Below are positions 26,339 to 34,507 of a stretch of 64,000 nt of DNA, one piece after another. The stretch comes from Paenibacillus sp. FSL R5-0766 (GTDB lineage Bacteria > Bacillota > Bacilli > Paenibacillales > Paenibacillaceae). The stretch covers positions 2,232,001-2,296,000 of the forward strand of contig NZ_CP150227.1 of assembly GCF_037971845.1 (NCBI RefSeq). Reading direction: 5' to 3'. The position numbers were made by a program, and so were the translations under genes. The notes below the pieces were generated by a model that was not told the DNA's origin, ran no database searches, and saw only the letters and a program-made list of their open reading frames with translations. Every line of letters starts with the position of its first letter. Within the stretch, counting starts at the first letter, position 1.

Positions 26339-27781
26339 ATGCAAAATACTCATCTAAGAACATATGTTAAGAAACATCCCGACAATAAAATGGCCTGGTA
26401 CTTGCTTGGAAAGGAGTATTTGGGCGAAGGACAGGAGGCCAAAGCCAACTATTGCTTTCAGCAAGCGGGCGAGGTTTATGAGGCATTTGAACGCAGTAAA
26501 GCTCCTGCGGACATCTGGGTAGACTATCAGGATAAACTGGTGGAAATGTCTGAGCAAAAAGAGAAAAAACAACGTAGACACAAAATGTGGCTTACATTGT
26601 TAATGCTGCTTGTGCTGGCAGGTCTGCCACCTGCGGACGCTCCGGGTTTCAGTCGTGAAGCGGCCGACGCACTGTCAGCAGCACTGGAATCCACAGAGGA
26701 CATCGCAGCGCCTGTAGAAGTGGATCAACAGGCTGGGACTGCATCCATTGCGCCAAGCAATGTGTTCACCGCTGCGGCATTTGGTGGAGGCAACCATGGT
26801 GAAATTGCGCTCGCAGCTGCCTGGTCCGGGTCTGGTCCAAAAGTAGAGACCTCTGCTGTACTGGGGATGCAAACCTCGGATGACTGGTCTTTATGGAAAC
26901 GAAATATGCCTGTGAAATACATAGTACAAACCAATACAAGCGGTAAATTAACTGCACAGAGTTATGATGCCAAGCAATGCAACTGTGAACCTCCTGAAGT
27001 TACACCGAAAATCAAAAAGATGGCCTTGGCGTGGACCGCCAAGCAGGAAGCCGCAGCATCCTTATCAAGTGCAATCGTGGCCTATCGCAAAAAAAATGAT
27101 GTTTGGCCCAAGAGTGTAACGCAATTGGCCCAGCCATTTCCGAACAATATTCTGGGAGAGACTGCGCCAGGGATGACCGAGATGTTTCCGAAGCTGTTAG
27201 CTCTGCATCAAGGAAAGGCACAAGAAGGAAAGAGCGATTCAAATGGTAAAGAGAACGGTTCAACATCTTTGAATTCGTCTCAAGGCAAAAATGCCGCTTT
27301 TGCAGATACGCTGGGAGGTCAGCCTTTTTTGCAGGAACCGCTGGAGATTGTCATTGATAAGGATAAACATAAACTTGCATTAATCAGTGGGGATACCATT
27401 GTTCGTATGTATGATGTGGGACTTGGCGGTGATCGAACACCGGAGGGTTCATTTGTCATCACGGATAAAGTGGTCAATCCGAATGGGCGCTCGAACGGTG
27501 AGTTTGGAAGCAGAGGTATGCAGCTCTCGAATACGAATTATGCCATCCATGGGACCAACGAGCCAGACAGTATCGGACTGGATGAGTCCCTTGGATGTGT
27601 GAGAATGCGCACGGGAGATGTAGAAGAGTTATTCGCTCTTGCTCCGCAAGGCACTCCGGTACGCATTGGAGAAGATGTACTGCCAGATCTGACGCTTGTT
27701 CCAGAAGCAAAGCAGCGTTATCAGCATACACTTGTTCCAAAGCAGAATAATCCGAACAAAACGTATCACTGGCTGAATTGA
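26339..27781 (+). CDS. L,D-transpeptidase with an N-terminal TPR-like segment
   Basis: A 480-residue protein. Residues 1-65 form helices resembling a TPR repeat (MAWYLLGKEYLGEGQEAKAN), residues 82-98 one transmembrane helix, then a long Ala/Ser-rich linker. The YkuD catalytic domain is at about residues 335-450: LEIVIDKDKHKLALI, HGTNEP and then the S-x-G-C-x-R motif (ESLGCVRM) with the nucleophilic Cys. Such enzymes form 3-3 peptidoglycan cross-links; here the helical segment would be cytosolic. ATG 26339 lies five bases after GGAGG; GTG 26327 overlaps it. Confidence 0.88.
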   Translation: MQNTHLRTYVKKHPDNKMAWYLLGKEYLGEGQEAKANYCFQQAGEVYEAFERSKAPADIWVDYQDKLVEMSEQKEKKQRRHKMWLTLLMLLVLAGLPPADAPGFSREAADALSAALESTEDIAAPVEVDQQAGTASIAPSNVFTAAAFGGGNHGEIALAAAWSGSGPKVETSAVLGMQTSDDWSLWKRNMPVKYIVQTNTSGKLTAQSYDAKQCNCEPPEVTPKIKKMALAWTAKQEAAASLSSAIVAYRKKNDVWPKSVTQLAQPFPNNILGETAPGMTEMFPKLLALHQGKAQEGKSDSNGKENGSTSLNSSQGKNAAFADTLGGQPFLQEPLEIVIDKDKHKLALISGDTIVRMYDVGLGGDRTPEGSFVITDKVVNPNGRSNGEFGSRGMQLSNTNYAIHGTNEPDSIGLDESLGCVRMRTGDVEELFALAPQGTPVRIGEDVLPDLTLVPEAKQRYQHTLVPKQNNPNKTYHWLN

Positions 27782-27823
27782 TCTGCTTGATATGTAGAAT
27801 CAGATGGATTCAGCCTGAATCAT

Positions 27824-27961
27824 CTACATGTTGGCAATAATGATAAGAGCACCAATGATGATGATCAAGCCGCCTACACTGGCTGCAGTCCATGCAATGG
27901 CTTTGCGATTCACTTCTTCTTTCTTTTGCTGTAATGCAGGTGGTTTACGTTTGGGAGCCAT
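27824..27961 (-). CDS. 45-residue tail-anchored membrane peptide
   Basis: ATG at 27961 follows GGAGGAATAACTC (gap of 8). The peptide has a basic, proline-containing N-terminus (MAPKRKPPALQQKKEEVNRK) and a C-terminal hydrophobic helix (about residues 27-43), so it is probably a tail-anchored inner-membrane protein with the N-terminus in the cytosol. I do not know the function. It lies convergent to the L,D-transpeptidase gene, with no obvious terminator between them. Confidence 0.75.
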   Translation of the reverse strand: MAPKRKPPALQQKKEEVNRKAIAWTAASVGGLIIIIGALIIIANM

Positions 27962-28216
27962 GAGTTATTCCTCCTTATTTGGAATAGAACTGGTGTAGAG
28001 TAACCATGCTCTCATTGTAAAGAATTCAACTCGTCATTACCAGTGGGCGGGTGGATTTCTTGTGAGCATTTTGTATTATTCGATTTGTGCTGTCTATGCG
28101 CAAACTACTTTCCTTTTTAATAAGAAACAGATAAACTTGTGAGTAGAGTGTTTTTTTACATATGAAAAGACGGACAACGGCTTTTTGGCGTACCGGACCA
28201 GAACGGAGTGAGTGAT

Positions 28217-29314
28217 TTGTTATACAGAAGTCTTGCTAAACCTTTGTTGTTCAAAATGGACCCTGAACAGGCCCATCATCTGATTATTGGCGGCCTTAGT
28301 GGCGTGGGTAGCATCCGTCCGGTTCCTTCCGGACTGCGTGTGATGTACGGCGTTCGTGAAACGTCTGATCTGGCTGTTGACATGTTTGGGTGTCATTTCC
28401 CTACACCTGTTGGTCTGGCTGCGGGTCTGGACAAAAACGGGCAGGCCGTAACGGGCTTTTCTTCCATAGGATTTGGATTCATGGAAGTGGGAACCGTGAC
28501 ACCACTTGCACAACCAGGTAACGATCAACCACGGCTGTTCCGTTTGCCTCCAGATGAGGCGTTGGTGAACCGAATGGGCTTCAACAATCTTGGTGCGGAA
28601 GCCATGGCAGGTGAATTGGCGCGTCTACAGGATCGGCGAATTCCAGTGGCTGTTAACATCGGCAAGAATAAAGCAACGTCTAATGAGGAAGCTCACCTGG
28701 ACTATTCGAAGTGCATTCAGGCACTATACGATTATGCTGATCTGTTCGTGGTTAATATTAGTTCACCAAATACACCGGATTTGCGTAATCTGCAACATGG
28801 GAATGAATTGAAGGAACTGCTCGCTGCGGTTATGAATGAGATGAACGTGCAGCATGCACGAGCGGGCGGAGCAACCAAATCCGTTCTGGTGAAGATCGCA
28901 CCGGATGTGAATGATCAGGAACTTGAATATATGGTTCGCACAATTGCAGACAGCGGTGTTGCTGGCATTATTGCAACGAACACAACCATTAGTCGTACAG
29001 GACTTTCTCACCAACATGCAAAGGAAACTGGCGGTCTGAGCGGTAAACCTCTGCGTGAGCGTTCTACGGAGATTATTCGCCAGATCTATCGTCAGACCGA
29101 AGGCAAACTTCCGATCATCGGTTCAGGTGGTATTTTCACAAGTGAAGATGCATACGAGAAAATTAAAGCCGGAGCAAGTCTGGTCGAAATATATACAGCA
29201 TTGATCTACGAAGGACCTGAGGTGAATCGGCGTATTCATGCCGGACTGCGTGAGTTATTGCGCAAGGACGGTTATCGTCATATCTCTGAAGCGGTTGGTG
29301 CGGAGCATCGTTAA
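28217..29314 (+). CDS. pyrD: Quinone-dependent dihydroorotate dehydrogenase (class 2)
   Basis: A 365-residue enzyme oxidising dihydroorotate to orotate in pyrimidine synthesis, passing electrons to membrane quinones. The N-terminal extension (LYRSLAKPLLFKMDPEQAHH) is the class 2 membrane-contact helix. The FMN barrel follows with PVGLAAGLDKNG, NRMGFNNLG, and NISSPNTPDLR, whose catalytic residue is Ser as in class 2 rather than Cys. The last motif is SGGI-like GSGGIFTSEDAYEKI. TTG 28217, eight bases after GGAG, fits better than GTG 28208. It lies outside any pyr operon, in contrast to Bacillus, whose enzyme is class 1B. Confidence 0.95.
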   Translation: MLYRSLAKPLLFKMDPEQAHHLIIGGLSGVGSIRPVPSGLRVMYGVRETSDLAVDMFGCHFPTPVGLAAGLDKNGQAVTGFSSIGFGFMEVGTVTPLAQPGNDQPRLFRLPPDEALVNRMGFNNLGAEAMAGELARLQDRRIPVAVNIGKNKATSNEEAHLDYSKCIQALYDYADLFVVNISSPNTPDLRNLQHGNELKELLAAVMNEMNVQHARAGGATKSVLVKIAPDVNDQELEYMVRTIADSGVAGIIATNTTISRTGLSHQHAKETGGLSGKPLRERSTEIIRQIYRQTEGKLPIIGSGGIFTSEDAYEKIKAGASLVEIYTALIYEGPEVNRRIHAGLRELLRKDGYRHISEAVGAEHR

Positions 29315-29448
29315 GAAGGAATGTGGATCCCCGGAATGAAGATACAGAAGCATGGAAGAGCGTAAAATGGTTCGGGACTCTTCCCCCCACCAAACATCAT
29401 GTATAATGGAATAGAACAGGGGACGCTATAGAGACAGGAGGCATAAGC

Positions 29449-30264
29449 ATGGACGGTAGAGACTGGGGTACATTTTTACTTCCTTATGAACAAGCGGTAG
29501 AGGAATTAAAAGTCAAGTTTAAGACAATGCGGGCGGAGCTGAAAAAACGGGAAGAGTATGCCCCGATTGAATTCGTTACCGGTCGTGTCAAAAAAATATC
29601 CAGTATTCTGGAGAAATCCAGACGACTGAATGTGTCGCTTGATGACGTGGAAACAGGCATTGAGGATATTGCAGGTATCCGCATTATGTGCCAGTTCGTG
29701 GATGATATCCGTCGGGTTGCCGAGTATATTCGAGGCCGCAAGGATCTCACGGTACTCATTGAGAAAGATTACATTACGAATTTCAAAGAGAGCGGCTATC
29801 GCAGCTTCCATATGATTATTGAGTATCCCGTTCAGACGGCTCTGGGACAAAAGAAAGTTTTGGCCGAGATACAGATCCGGACGCTTGCCATGAACTTCTG
29901 GGCTACCATTGAACATTCGCTGAGTTACAAGTTTCGGGAAGGGTTACCTGATGAGATGAGAACCAGGCTGAAAAAAACGGCTGAGGCCGCGTTTATACTG
30001 GACAACGAGATGTCTGCAATTCGTCTACAGATTCTGGAGGCGCAGAAGGCATTTGAGGATGATTCCAATATCGTGTCAAGAACATTAAATATCATTCATC
30101 AATTATACTTCTACCATCTTGTCAGTGAAGCAATTGAAGCACAGAAGCGATTTAACGATTACTGGGAACGGCATGATATGGAAGGGCTCAAAGACTTGCT
30201 GGATGACGTGAAGAAACTTCTGAACAACGCCAGAAAGGGCGAAAACCCGGATGAGCATCTATGA
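29449..30264 (+). CDS. relQ: Small alarmone synthetase, RelQ/YjbM-like
   Basis: A 271-residue, single-domain (p)ppGpp synthetase without the hydrolase and regulatory domains of Rel. The synthetase core is clear: GRVKKISSILEKSRR, then the IEDIAGIRIMCQFVDDIRR segment with its catalytic Asp, then GYRSFHMIIEYPV and the EIQIRTLAMNFWATIEHSL motif with the catalytic Glu. A coiled-coil C-terminus follows. ATG 29449 has AGGAGG 7 bases before it. The stop overlaps the start of the DUF309 gene by 14 bases, so the two are translated together. Confidence 0.93.
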   Translation: MDGRDWGTFLLPYEQAVEELKVKFKTMRAELKKREEYAPIEFVTGRVKKISSILEKSRRLNVSLDDVETGIEDIAGIRIMCQFVDDIRRVAEYIRGRKDLTVLIEKDYITNFKESGYRSFHMIIEYPVQTALGQKKVLAEIQIRTLAMNFWATIEHSLSYKFREGLPDEMRTRLKKTAEAAFILDNEMSAIRLQILEAQKAFEDDSNIVSRTLNIIHQLYFYHLVSEAIEAQKRFNDYWERHDMEGLKDLLDDVKKLLNNARKGENPDEHL

Positions 30265-30733
30265 GCCACTGTACATTGACTACTTAATCTACTTCAATCG
30301 GGATCAGGATTATTTCGAGTGCCATGAGGTGCTGGAAGAATTGTGGCTTGAACGTAACCGGGATTCTCTCTATAAAGGGTTGTTGCAAATTGCAGTTGGT
30401 TTATACCACTTCAGGAATGGCAATCTCCGTGGAGGAACGATGATGTTACAGAGCTCACTTGATCTTCTGGAACCTTATCCTGCTACGACTCTGGGCATTG
30501 AGCTTGGGATTTTGGTACAGGAAGTAAAGGCAATCGTGAAGCAACTGTCTGAGCCTGACGCTCAGTCTGTGACGTATAGGGATTTGTCCATACGAATTGT
30601 TGATGAGGTCTTAGAACAAGAGATATCTAGAAGATCGCTTGAGCTAAAACCTAATATTCCGCAGCGCCGGAGTCCTACCAGAGGGCGAATATACGAAGAG
30701 AAGATGAAGGCGATGGATCAGAGTAAAAGTTGA
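30251..30733 (+). CDS. DUF309 family protein
   Basis: A 160-residue all-helical protein with the DUF309 signature DYFECHEVLEELWLERNRD (an H-x3-E-x2-W pattern that could hold a metal), then LLQIAVGLYHFRNGNLRGG. The C-terminal 40 residues are basic. The function of DUF309 is not established. Its start codon lies inside the 3' end of relQ (overlap of 14 bases), so it probably acts in the same process or needs similar expression. A terminator follows at 30796-30840. Confidence 0.88.
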   Translation: MSIYEPLYIDYLIYFNRDQDYFECHEVLEELWLERNRDSLYKGLLQIAVGLYHFRNGNLRGGTMMLQSSLDLLEPYPATTLGIELGILVQEVKAIVKQLSEPDAQSVTYRDLSIRIVDEVLEQEISRRSLELKPNIPQRRSPTRGRIYEEKMKAMDQSKS

Positions 30734-30795
30734 ACCGTAATCACGCTAACATTCAAATGAGCATCCCATGGATATATGAAGTTCCATGGTTACGA

Positions 30796-30840
30796 AACAC
30801 CCCGACGATCCCTGTAAAGGGAACGATCGGGGTGTTTTTG
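30796..30840 (+). terminator. Intrinsic terminator of the relQ operon
   Basis: AACACCCCGACGATCCCT pairs with AGGGAACGATCGGGGTGTT and is followed by TTTTT; this 63-base-distal stem is long and nearly perfect. Confidence 0.88.
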
Positions 30841-30952
30841 AATGTTGCGTCATATTCAGATGATTGCAGGTGGCACAGCCTGTCCTTCAACAGAACAGTG
30901 TCTGGTGATACAAGTGCCTGATTGTAGATACTTGTGGAAACGGATCTATCAG

Positions 30953-31501
30953 TTAGCTTGCCGAAGGAGTAGCGCTGCCTTTATATTTTTGGAAAAATTG
31001 TTTGTAATCATCCAGCGTGTAGCCCTGGTCACTGCCATTCTCTTGCAGTCCGCCAACCATACGGTCTTTCTCGACACCAGCCTCATAATAGACGAGTGTA
31101 GGTGTGAACTCGATATTGTAATCGGTCCATCCTGCTTCGAATTCACGCAGATTGAACTGTGGAAGCTCAATACCTTCACTGTCAACCAGTGGCATCAACT
31201 GAGGTGTTGTGGCGCGGCAGTGCGAGCAGTCGGAAGCAAAGAAATAAACAAAAAAGCTGTCTTTGTTATCGATTTTGGCTTTGAGATCAGTGGGAACAAT
31301 AATTTGTTGATAATTGGGATCACTAAGTAGCTCCCGTGTAGCTGGATTAAGCTTGGATGCAGCGATGCCATAAGCATTTTCCACTGAATCCATCTGTTTC
31401 TTGGATTGCTGGTCTACGACAACCAGTGCTGCAATCATAATGATTAAAATACCCAGGAATATAAGGATCGCAGCACTTTTCTTTTTCTTCTTGGATTTCA
31501 T
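30953..31501 (-). CDS. Membrane-anchored thioredoxin-like protein
   Basis: A 182-residue protein with a lysine-rich N-terminus (MKSKKKKKS), one transmembrane helix (about residues 9-29) and an external thioredoxin-fold domain. The active site is FFASDCSHCRATTPQL (Cys-Ser-His-Cys, about residues 92-95), the redox pair of the BrpA/BdbA-like branch, and the cis-Pro loop is IEFTPTLVYY. It likely reduces or oxidises extracytoplasmic proteins; the partner is unknown. Start ATG 31501 follows GGGGGAT; the frame continues upstream to 31609 without a site. Monocistronic. Confidence 0.88.
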   Translation of the reverse strand: MKSKKKKKSAAILIFLGILIIMIAALVVVDQQSKKQMDSVENAYGIAASKLNPATRELLSDPNYQQIIVPTDLKAKIDNKDSFFVYFFASDCSHCRATTPQLMPLVDSEGIELPQFNLREFEAGWTDYNIEFTPTLVYYEAGVEKDRMVGGLQENGSDQGYTLDDYKQFFQKYKGSATPSAS

Positions 31502-31722
31502 TGGACATCCCCCATCGATCATATCGAAATTTAGTTTGGGCAAAAATAAAGGTTGGAATAATATACATAAACACCCGAATTTTTGCTCAGGAATCAATCT
31601 ACTTGCCATTATACTACATTACACGCTGTAGTGGAATAGATACGATATGATAGGAAAGCAAAGCTTGGATATGATAAAATAAAACGATATTGCAATCTTA
31701 CCAAGACAGGATGAGTGGGAAT

Positions 31723-33420
31723 ATGGGTGTAAAGTTACCTTTGATATTTGCTGAGCGAATGAAAAGTTTGCTGGGTGAAGAGTTTGAACAATTTATGAAA
31801 TCTTATGAACAGTCTCCTCATGCGGGACTGAGAGTGAATACGCTAAAAATATCGATGGAACAATTCGATGAGATTGCTCCGTTTGATCTAAGACCTATTC
31901 CGTGGTGTGAGACAGGATTCTATGTACCTCATGGTGTTAAACCGGGGCTGCACCCTTATTATCATGCAGGCCTGTATTATATACAGGAACCAAGTGCAAT
32001 GGCTCCTGTTGAATTATTGCAGGTGGAGCCTGGAGATCGCGTGCTTGATCTGTGTGCTGCTCCGGGAGGGAAAACAACTCAGATTGCTGCAAAGCTGCAA
32101 GGCAAGGGTGTACTTGTCACGAACGATATCCATGCTGAACGCACCAAAGCGCTGGCCAAGAACGTGGAATTGTACGGGGTGCGTAACGCCGTTGTTTTGA
32201 ATGAGTCGCCAGAGCGGATCGCAAATGCATTTCCTCATTATTTTGACAAAGTATTAATTGATGCGCCTTGCTCAGGTGAAGGCATGTTCCGCAAGGATGA
32301 AGACATGGTGAAATCGTGGGAACATCATTCGGTGGAAAAATGTGTGCTCATGCAGCGGGATATCTTGGAGACTGCGGCACGATTGCTGGCCCCGGGAGGA
32401 ACCATCGTGTACTCGACTTGTACCTTTGCGCCGGAGGAAAACGAAGCAATGATTGCGGAGTTCCTGAATGTAAACCATGATTTCGTTGTCAGGGACATTC
32501 CTGAAGAAAAAGGATTCGCTCCAGGACGTCCGGAATGGGTACGTCAGATGATGCCAGAGAAGGCAGAGGAGACGGAAGCTGTACTGGATCAAACGCGTGG
32601 CACCGCAAGATTGTGGCCTCACCTTTTGGAAGGAGAGGGACATTATGTCGCTGTGTTGCAGCATCGTGCAGGGCAAGAGTTAGAAACAGATCAACCTGGA
32701 GTAGTTAAAGAAGGAGCAATGGAGTATGGACAGGTCGTGGATGTGTCCAGGATTGAAGCAGAGGGGAACAAGGATCACTCTATTGCTGCTTCTTCAATTG
32801 CTATGACCAAGGCTGATCGTAAAAAGGAACGTTTATTGCGAATAGAATCCCGAGAGTCCCATGACAGACAGGCTGGGGGCGGCAAGAATTCGGGTAAACA
32901 GGGCAAAAAAGGTAAAGATCACGGTGGACGTAAATCGGAACGGGGTCATGGACGCGGAGCTGATTCGGCAAGTATTGATCCGGTTGCGATCTACAGTCAG
33001 TTTATGAAAGAACAATTGGAGATTGAGTTAATTGGAGAGATGGTATGTTACGGAGATCGGGTGTATCAATCATCGGTTGGTGCAGCACGGCTGGAGGGAC
33101 TGAAAGTCATTCGTCCAGGCTGGTTTATGGGCACGATCAAGAATGGGCGATTTGTTCCGTCCCACCCGCTTGCGTGTGCTCTGAATGCACCTGAAGCACG
33201 GCGAAGCGTAAATCTGTCATCCGCTGATGGCGAAGCCGTGAGATACCTCAAGGGTGAAACGTTAAATATTGAAGAAGAACGAGTGGTGCTCAAGGCGGAT
33301 ACGTTTGCCAAAGGGTACGTTCTTGTATGTGTAGATGGTTATGCCGCTGGCTGGGGGAAATGGCTGGATGGTGTACTGAAGAATGAATATCCGGCAGGCT
33401 GGAGGTGGACATCGGTATGA
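31723..33420 (+). CDS. rRNA cytosine-C5 methyltransferase (RsmF/NSUN family)
   Basis: A 565-residue SAM-dependent RNA m5C methyltransferase. The SAM site is VLDLCAAPGGKTTQIAAKL (about residues 107-125), motif IV is DAPCSGEGMFRKDE with one cysteine, and motif VI is YSTCTFAPEENE with the catalytic cysteine. From about residue 365 there is a long Gly/Lys/Arg-rich insert, then a C-terminal RsmF RNA-binding domain (about residues 420-565). The insert makes it about 100 residues longer than usual. ATG 31723 is seven bases after AGGATGAG. Its stop overlaps the pseudouridine synthase start (ATGA). Confidence 0.92.
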   Translation: MGVKLPLIFAERMKSLLGEEFEQFMKSYEQSPHAGLRVNTLKISMEQFDEIAPFDLRPIPWCETGFYVPHGVKPGLHPYYHAGLYYIQEPSAMAPVELLQVEPGDRVLDLCAAPGGKTTQIAAKLQGKGVLVTNDIHAERTKALAKNVELYGVRNAVVLNESPERIANAFPHYFDKVLIDAPCSGEGMFRKDEDMVKSWEHHSVEKCVLMQRDILETAARLLAPGGTIVYSTCTFAPEENEAMIAEFLNVNHDFVVRDIPEEKGFAPGRPEWVRQMMPEKAEETEAVLDQTRGTARLWPHLLEGEGHYVAVLQHRAGQELETDQPGVVKEGAMEYGQVVDVSRIEAEGNKDHSIAASSIAMTKADRKKERLLRIESRESHDRQAGGGKNSGKQGKKGKDHGGRKSERGHGRGADSASIDPVAIYSQFMKEQLEIELIGEMVCYGDRVYQSSVGAARLEGLKVIRPGWFMGTIKNGRFVPSHPLACALNAPEARRSVNLSSADGEAVRYLKGETLNIEEERVVLKADTFAKGYVLVCVDGYAAGWGKWLDGVLKNEYPAGWRWTSV

Positions 33421-34163
33421 GTGGAAAAGGCAAACAAACGCTGCGTCTGGACAAAATATTAAGCCATATGGGTGTGGGGACACGAAGTGAACTCAAAAAG
33501 ATGGTGAAACAAGGCAGAATCCATGTGGACGGCAAAGCGGTGAAAGACAGTGGTGTACAGGTGAATCCCGAGGTCAACGTCATTGAAGCTGATGGGGAGC
33601 GAATTGTGTATCGGGAGATGATCTATCTGATGTTGCATAAACCTCCGGGTGTCGTGTCTGCTACCGAGGATAACAGAGATAAGACAGTACTGGATTTGCT
33701 GCGGAAAGAGGATCGGGTATTCAATCCTTTTCCTGTGGGACGACTGGATAAGGATACGGAGGGACTGCTCATTCTCACGAATGACGGTCCACTTGCCCAT
33801 GATCTGTTATCTCCACGCAAGCATGTGCCCAAAACCTATGAAGCCCGTGTTCTGGGAAACGTGGATGAAGCGGATGTGCAACGTTTCAAGGCGGGGATTC
33901 AATTGGATGACGGGTACGAGACGTTGCCTGCCGAACTGACTATACTTGGTCAGGAAGAAACGGAAGAAGGCACGATCTCGTCGATCTCGCTTATTATTCA
34001 TGAAGGGAAGTTTCATCAGGTGAAACGTATGTTTCAGGCGGTAGGCAAGCGTGTGATCTATCTGAAACGCGTGGCCATGGGTGAGCTGGAACTAGCTTCC
34101 GATCTTGCTATCGGAAGCTATCGTGAACTAACCGCAGATGAGTTGAGCCTTCTGCGGAAGTAA
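33417..34163 (+). CDS. RluF/RsuA-type pseudouridine synthase
   Basis: A 248-residue enzyme that isomerises a uridine in rRNA. It begins with an S4 RNA-binding domain (LRLDKILSHMGVGTRSELKK, about residues 10-55) and continues with the catalytic domain: MLHKPPGVVSATED, FPVGRLDKDTEGLLILTNDG (the catalytic Asp in RLDKDTEG), then KTYEARVLG. This is the RsuA/RluB/E/F family, with the exact uridine undetermined. The ATG at 33417 overlaps the methyltransferase stop by ATGA, so the two rRNA-modifying enzymes are co-translated. Confidence 0.93.
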   Translation: MSGKGKQTLRLDKILSHMGVGTRSELKKMVKQGRIHVDGKAVKDSGVQVNPEVNVIEADGERIVYREMIYLMLHKPPGVVSATEDNRDKTVLDLLRKEDRVFNPFPVGRLDKDTEGLLILTNDGPLAHDLLSPRKHVPKTYEARVLGNVDEADVQRFKAGIQLDDGYETLPAELTILGQEETEEGTISSISLIIHEGKFHQVKRMFQAVGKRVIYLKRVAMGELELASDLAIGSYRELTADELSLLRK

Positions 34164-34299
34164 AAGCTCCCGTCCTTCGCGAAGCGGAGCAGGGAGTTGT
34201 GGAGGGAAGCGAAGCCCTGATACTAACGCCGAAGGTGAAAAAGCTCCCGATCTTCACGAAGTGAAGCAGGGAGCCGGGCAGAAAGCGAAGCCCTGCCCG
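34163..34299. repeat. Two tandem hairpin-forming repeats, about 60 bases, 77-base spacing
   Basis: Copies begin at 34163 and 34240 with AAAGCTCCCG. In each, CTCCC pairs with GGGAG around an inner hairpin: CTTCGC-GAA-GCGGAG in copy 1 and CTTCAC-GAA-GTGAAG in copy 2. Differences keep pairing: G-C becomes A-T at one position and T-G becomes T-A at another. The AAGCGAAGCCCTG segment follows in both. Direction cannot be decided from sequence; each copy is symmetric enough to fold on either strand. No coding capacity is seen. Confidence 0.85.
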
Positions 34300-34303
34300 T
34301 AAT

Positions 34304-34475
34304 GGTCCCGGTTAAGCTTGGGCGGGACCGCCGCTGACCAGCGGTGTGCCCGGCAACAAGCGTTCCTACGACAACCGTGACATAGCAAGACCCGACCTAA
34401 CACCGGTGAGCAGGACGGGAGTCCAGAGGGCAGAGCCCTCTGGGGCCCTCCCTCGGAAGGGAGGGTTTGGGTGGG
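34304..34475. repeat. Palindrome cluster ending in a G-quadruplex motif
   Basis: Four hairpins follow the repeats: GGTCCCG/CGGGACC (34304-34329), CCGCT/AGCGG (34331-34344), a 9-base perfect stem CCAGAGGGC-AGA-GCCCTCTGG (34423-34443) and CCCTCCC/GGGAGGG (34446-34465). The last arm continues as GGGAGGGTTTGGGTGGG (34459-34475), an ideal four-run G-quadruplex motif on the plus strand, 33 bases before the start of the HAD gene. The stretch is unlike its gene-coding neighbours in composition. Confidence 0.85.
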
Positions 34476-34507
34476 TGCGACTACTAACAGATGAGGATGA
34501 AGCCAGA

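Noticed and set aside
33405..33420. Frameshift or gene fusion between methyltransferase and pseudouridine synthase
   Set aside because: The ATGA overlap and a clear ribosome site show ordinary translational coupling; both proteins have full-length domains.
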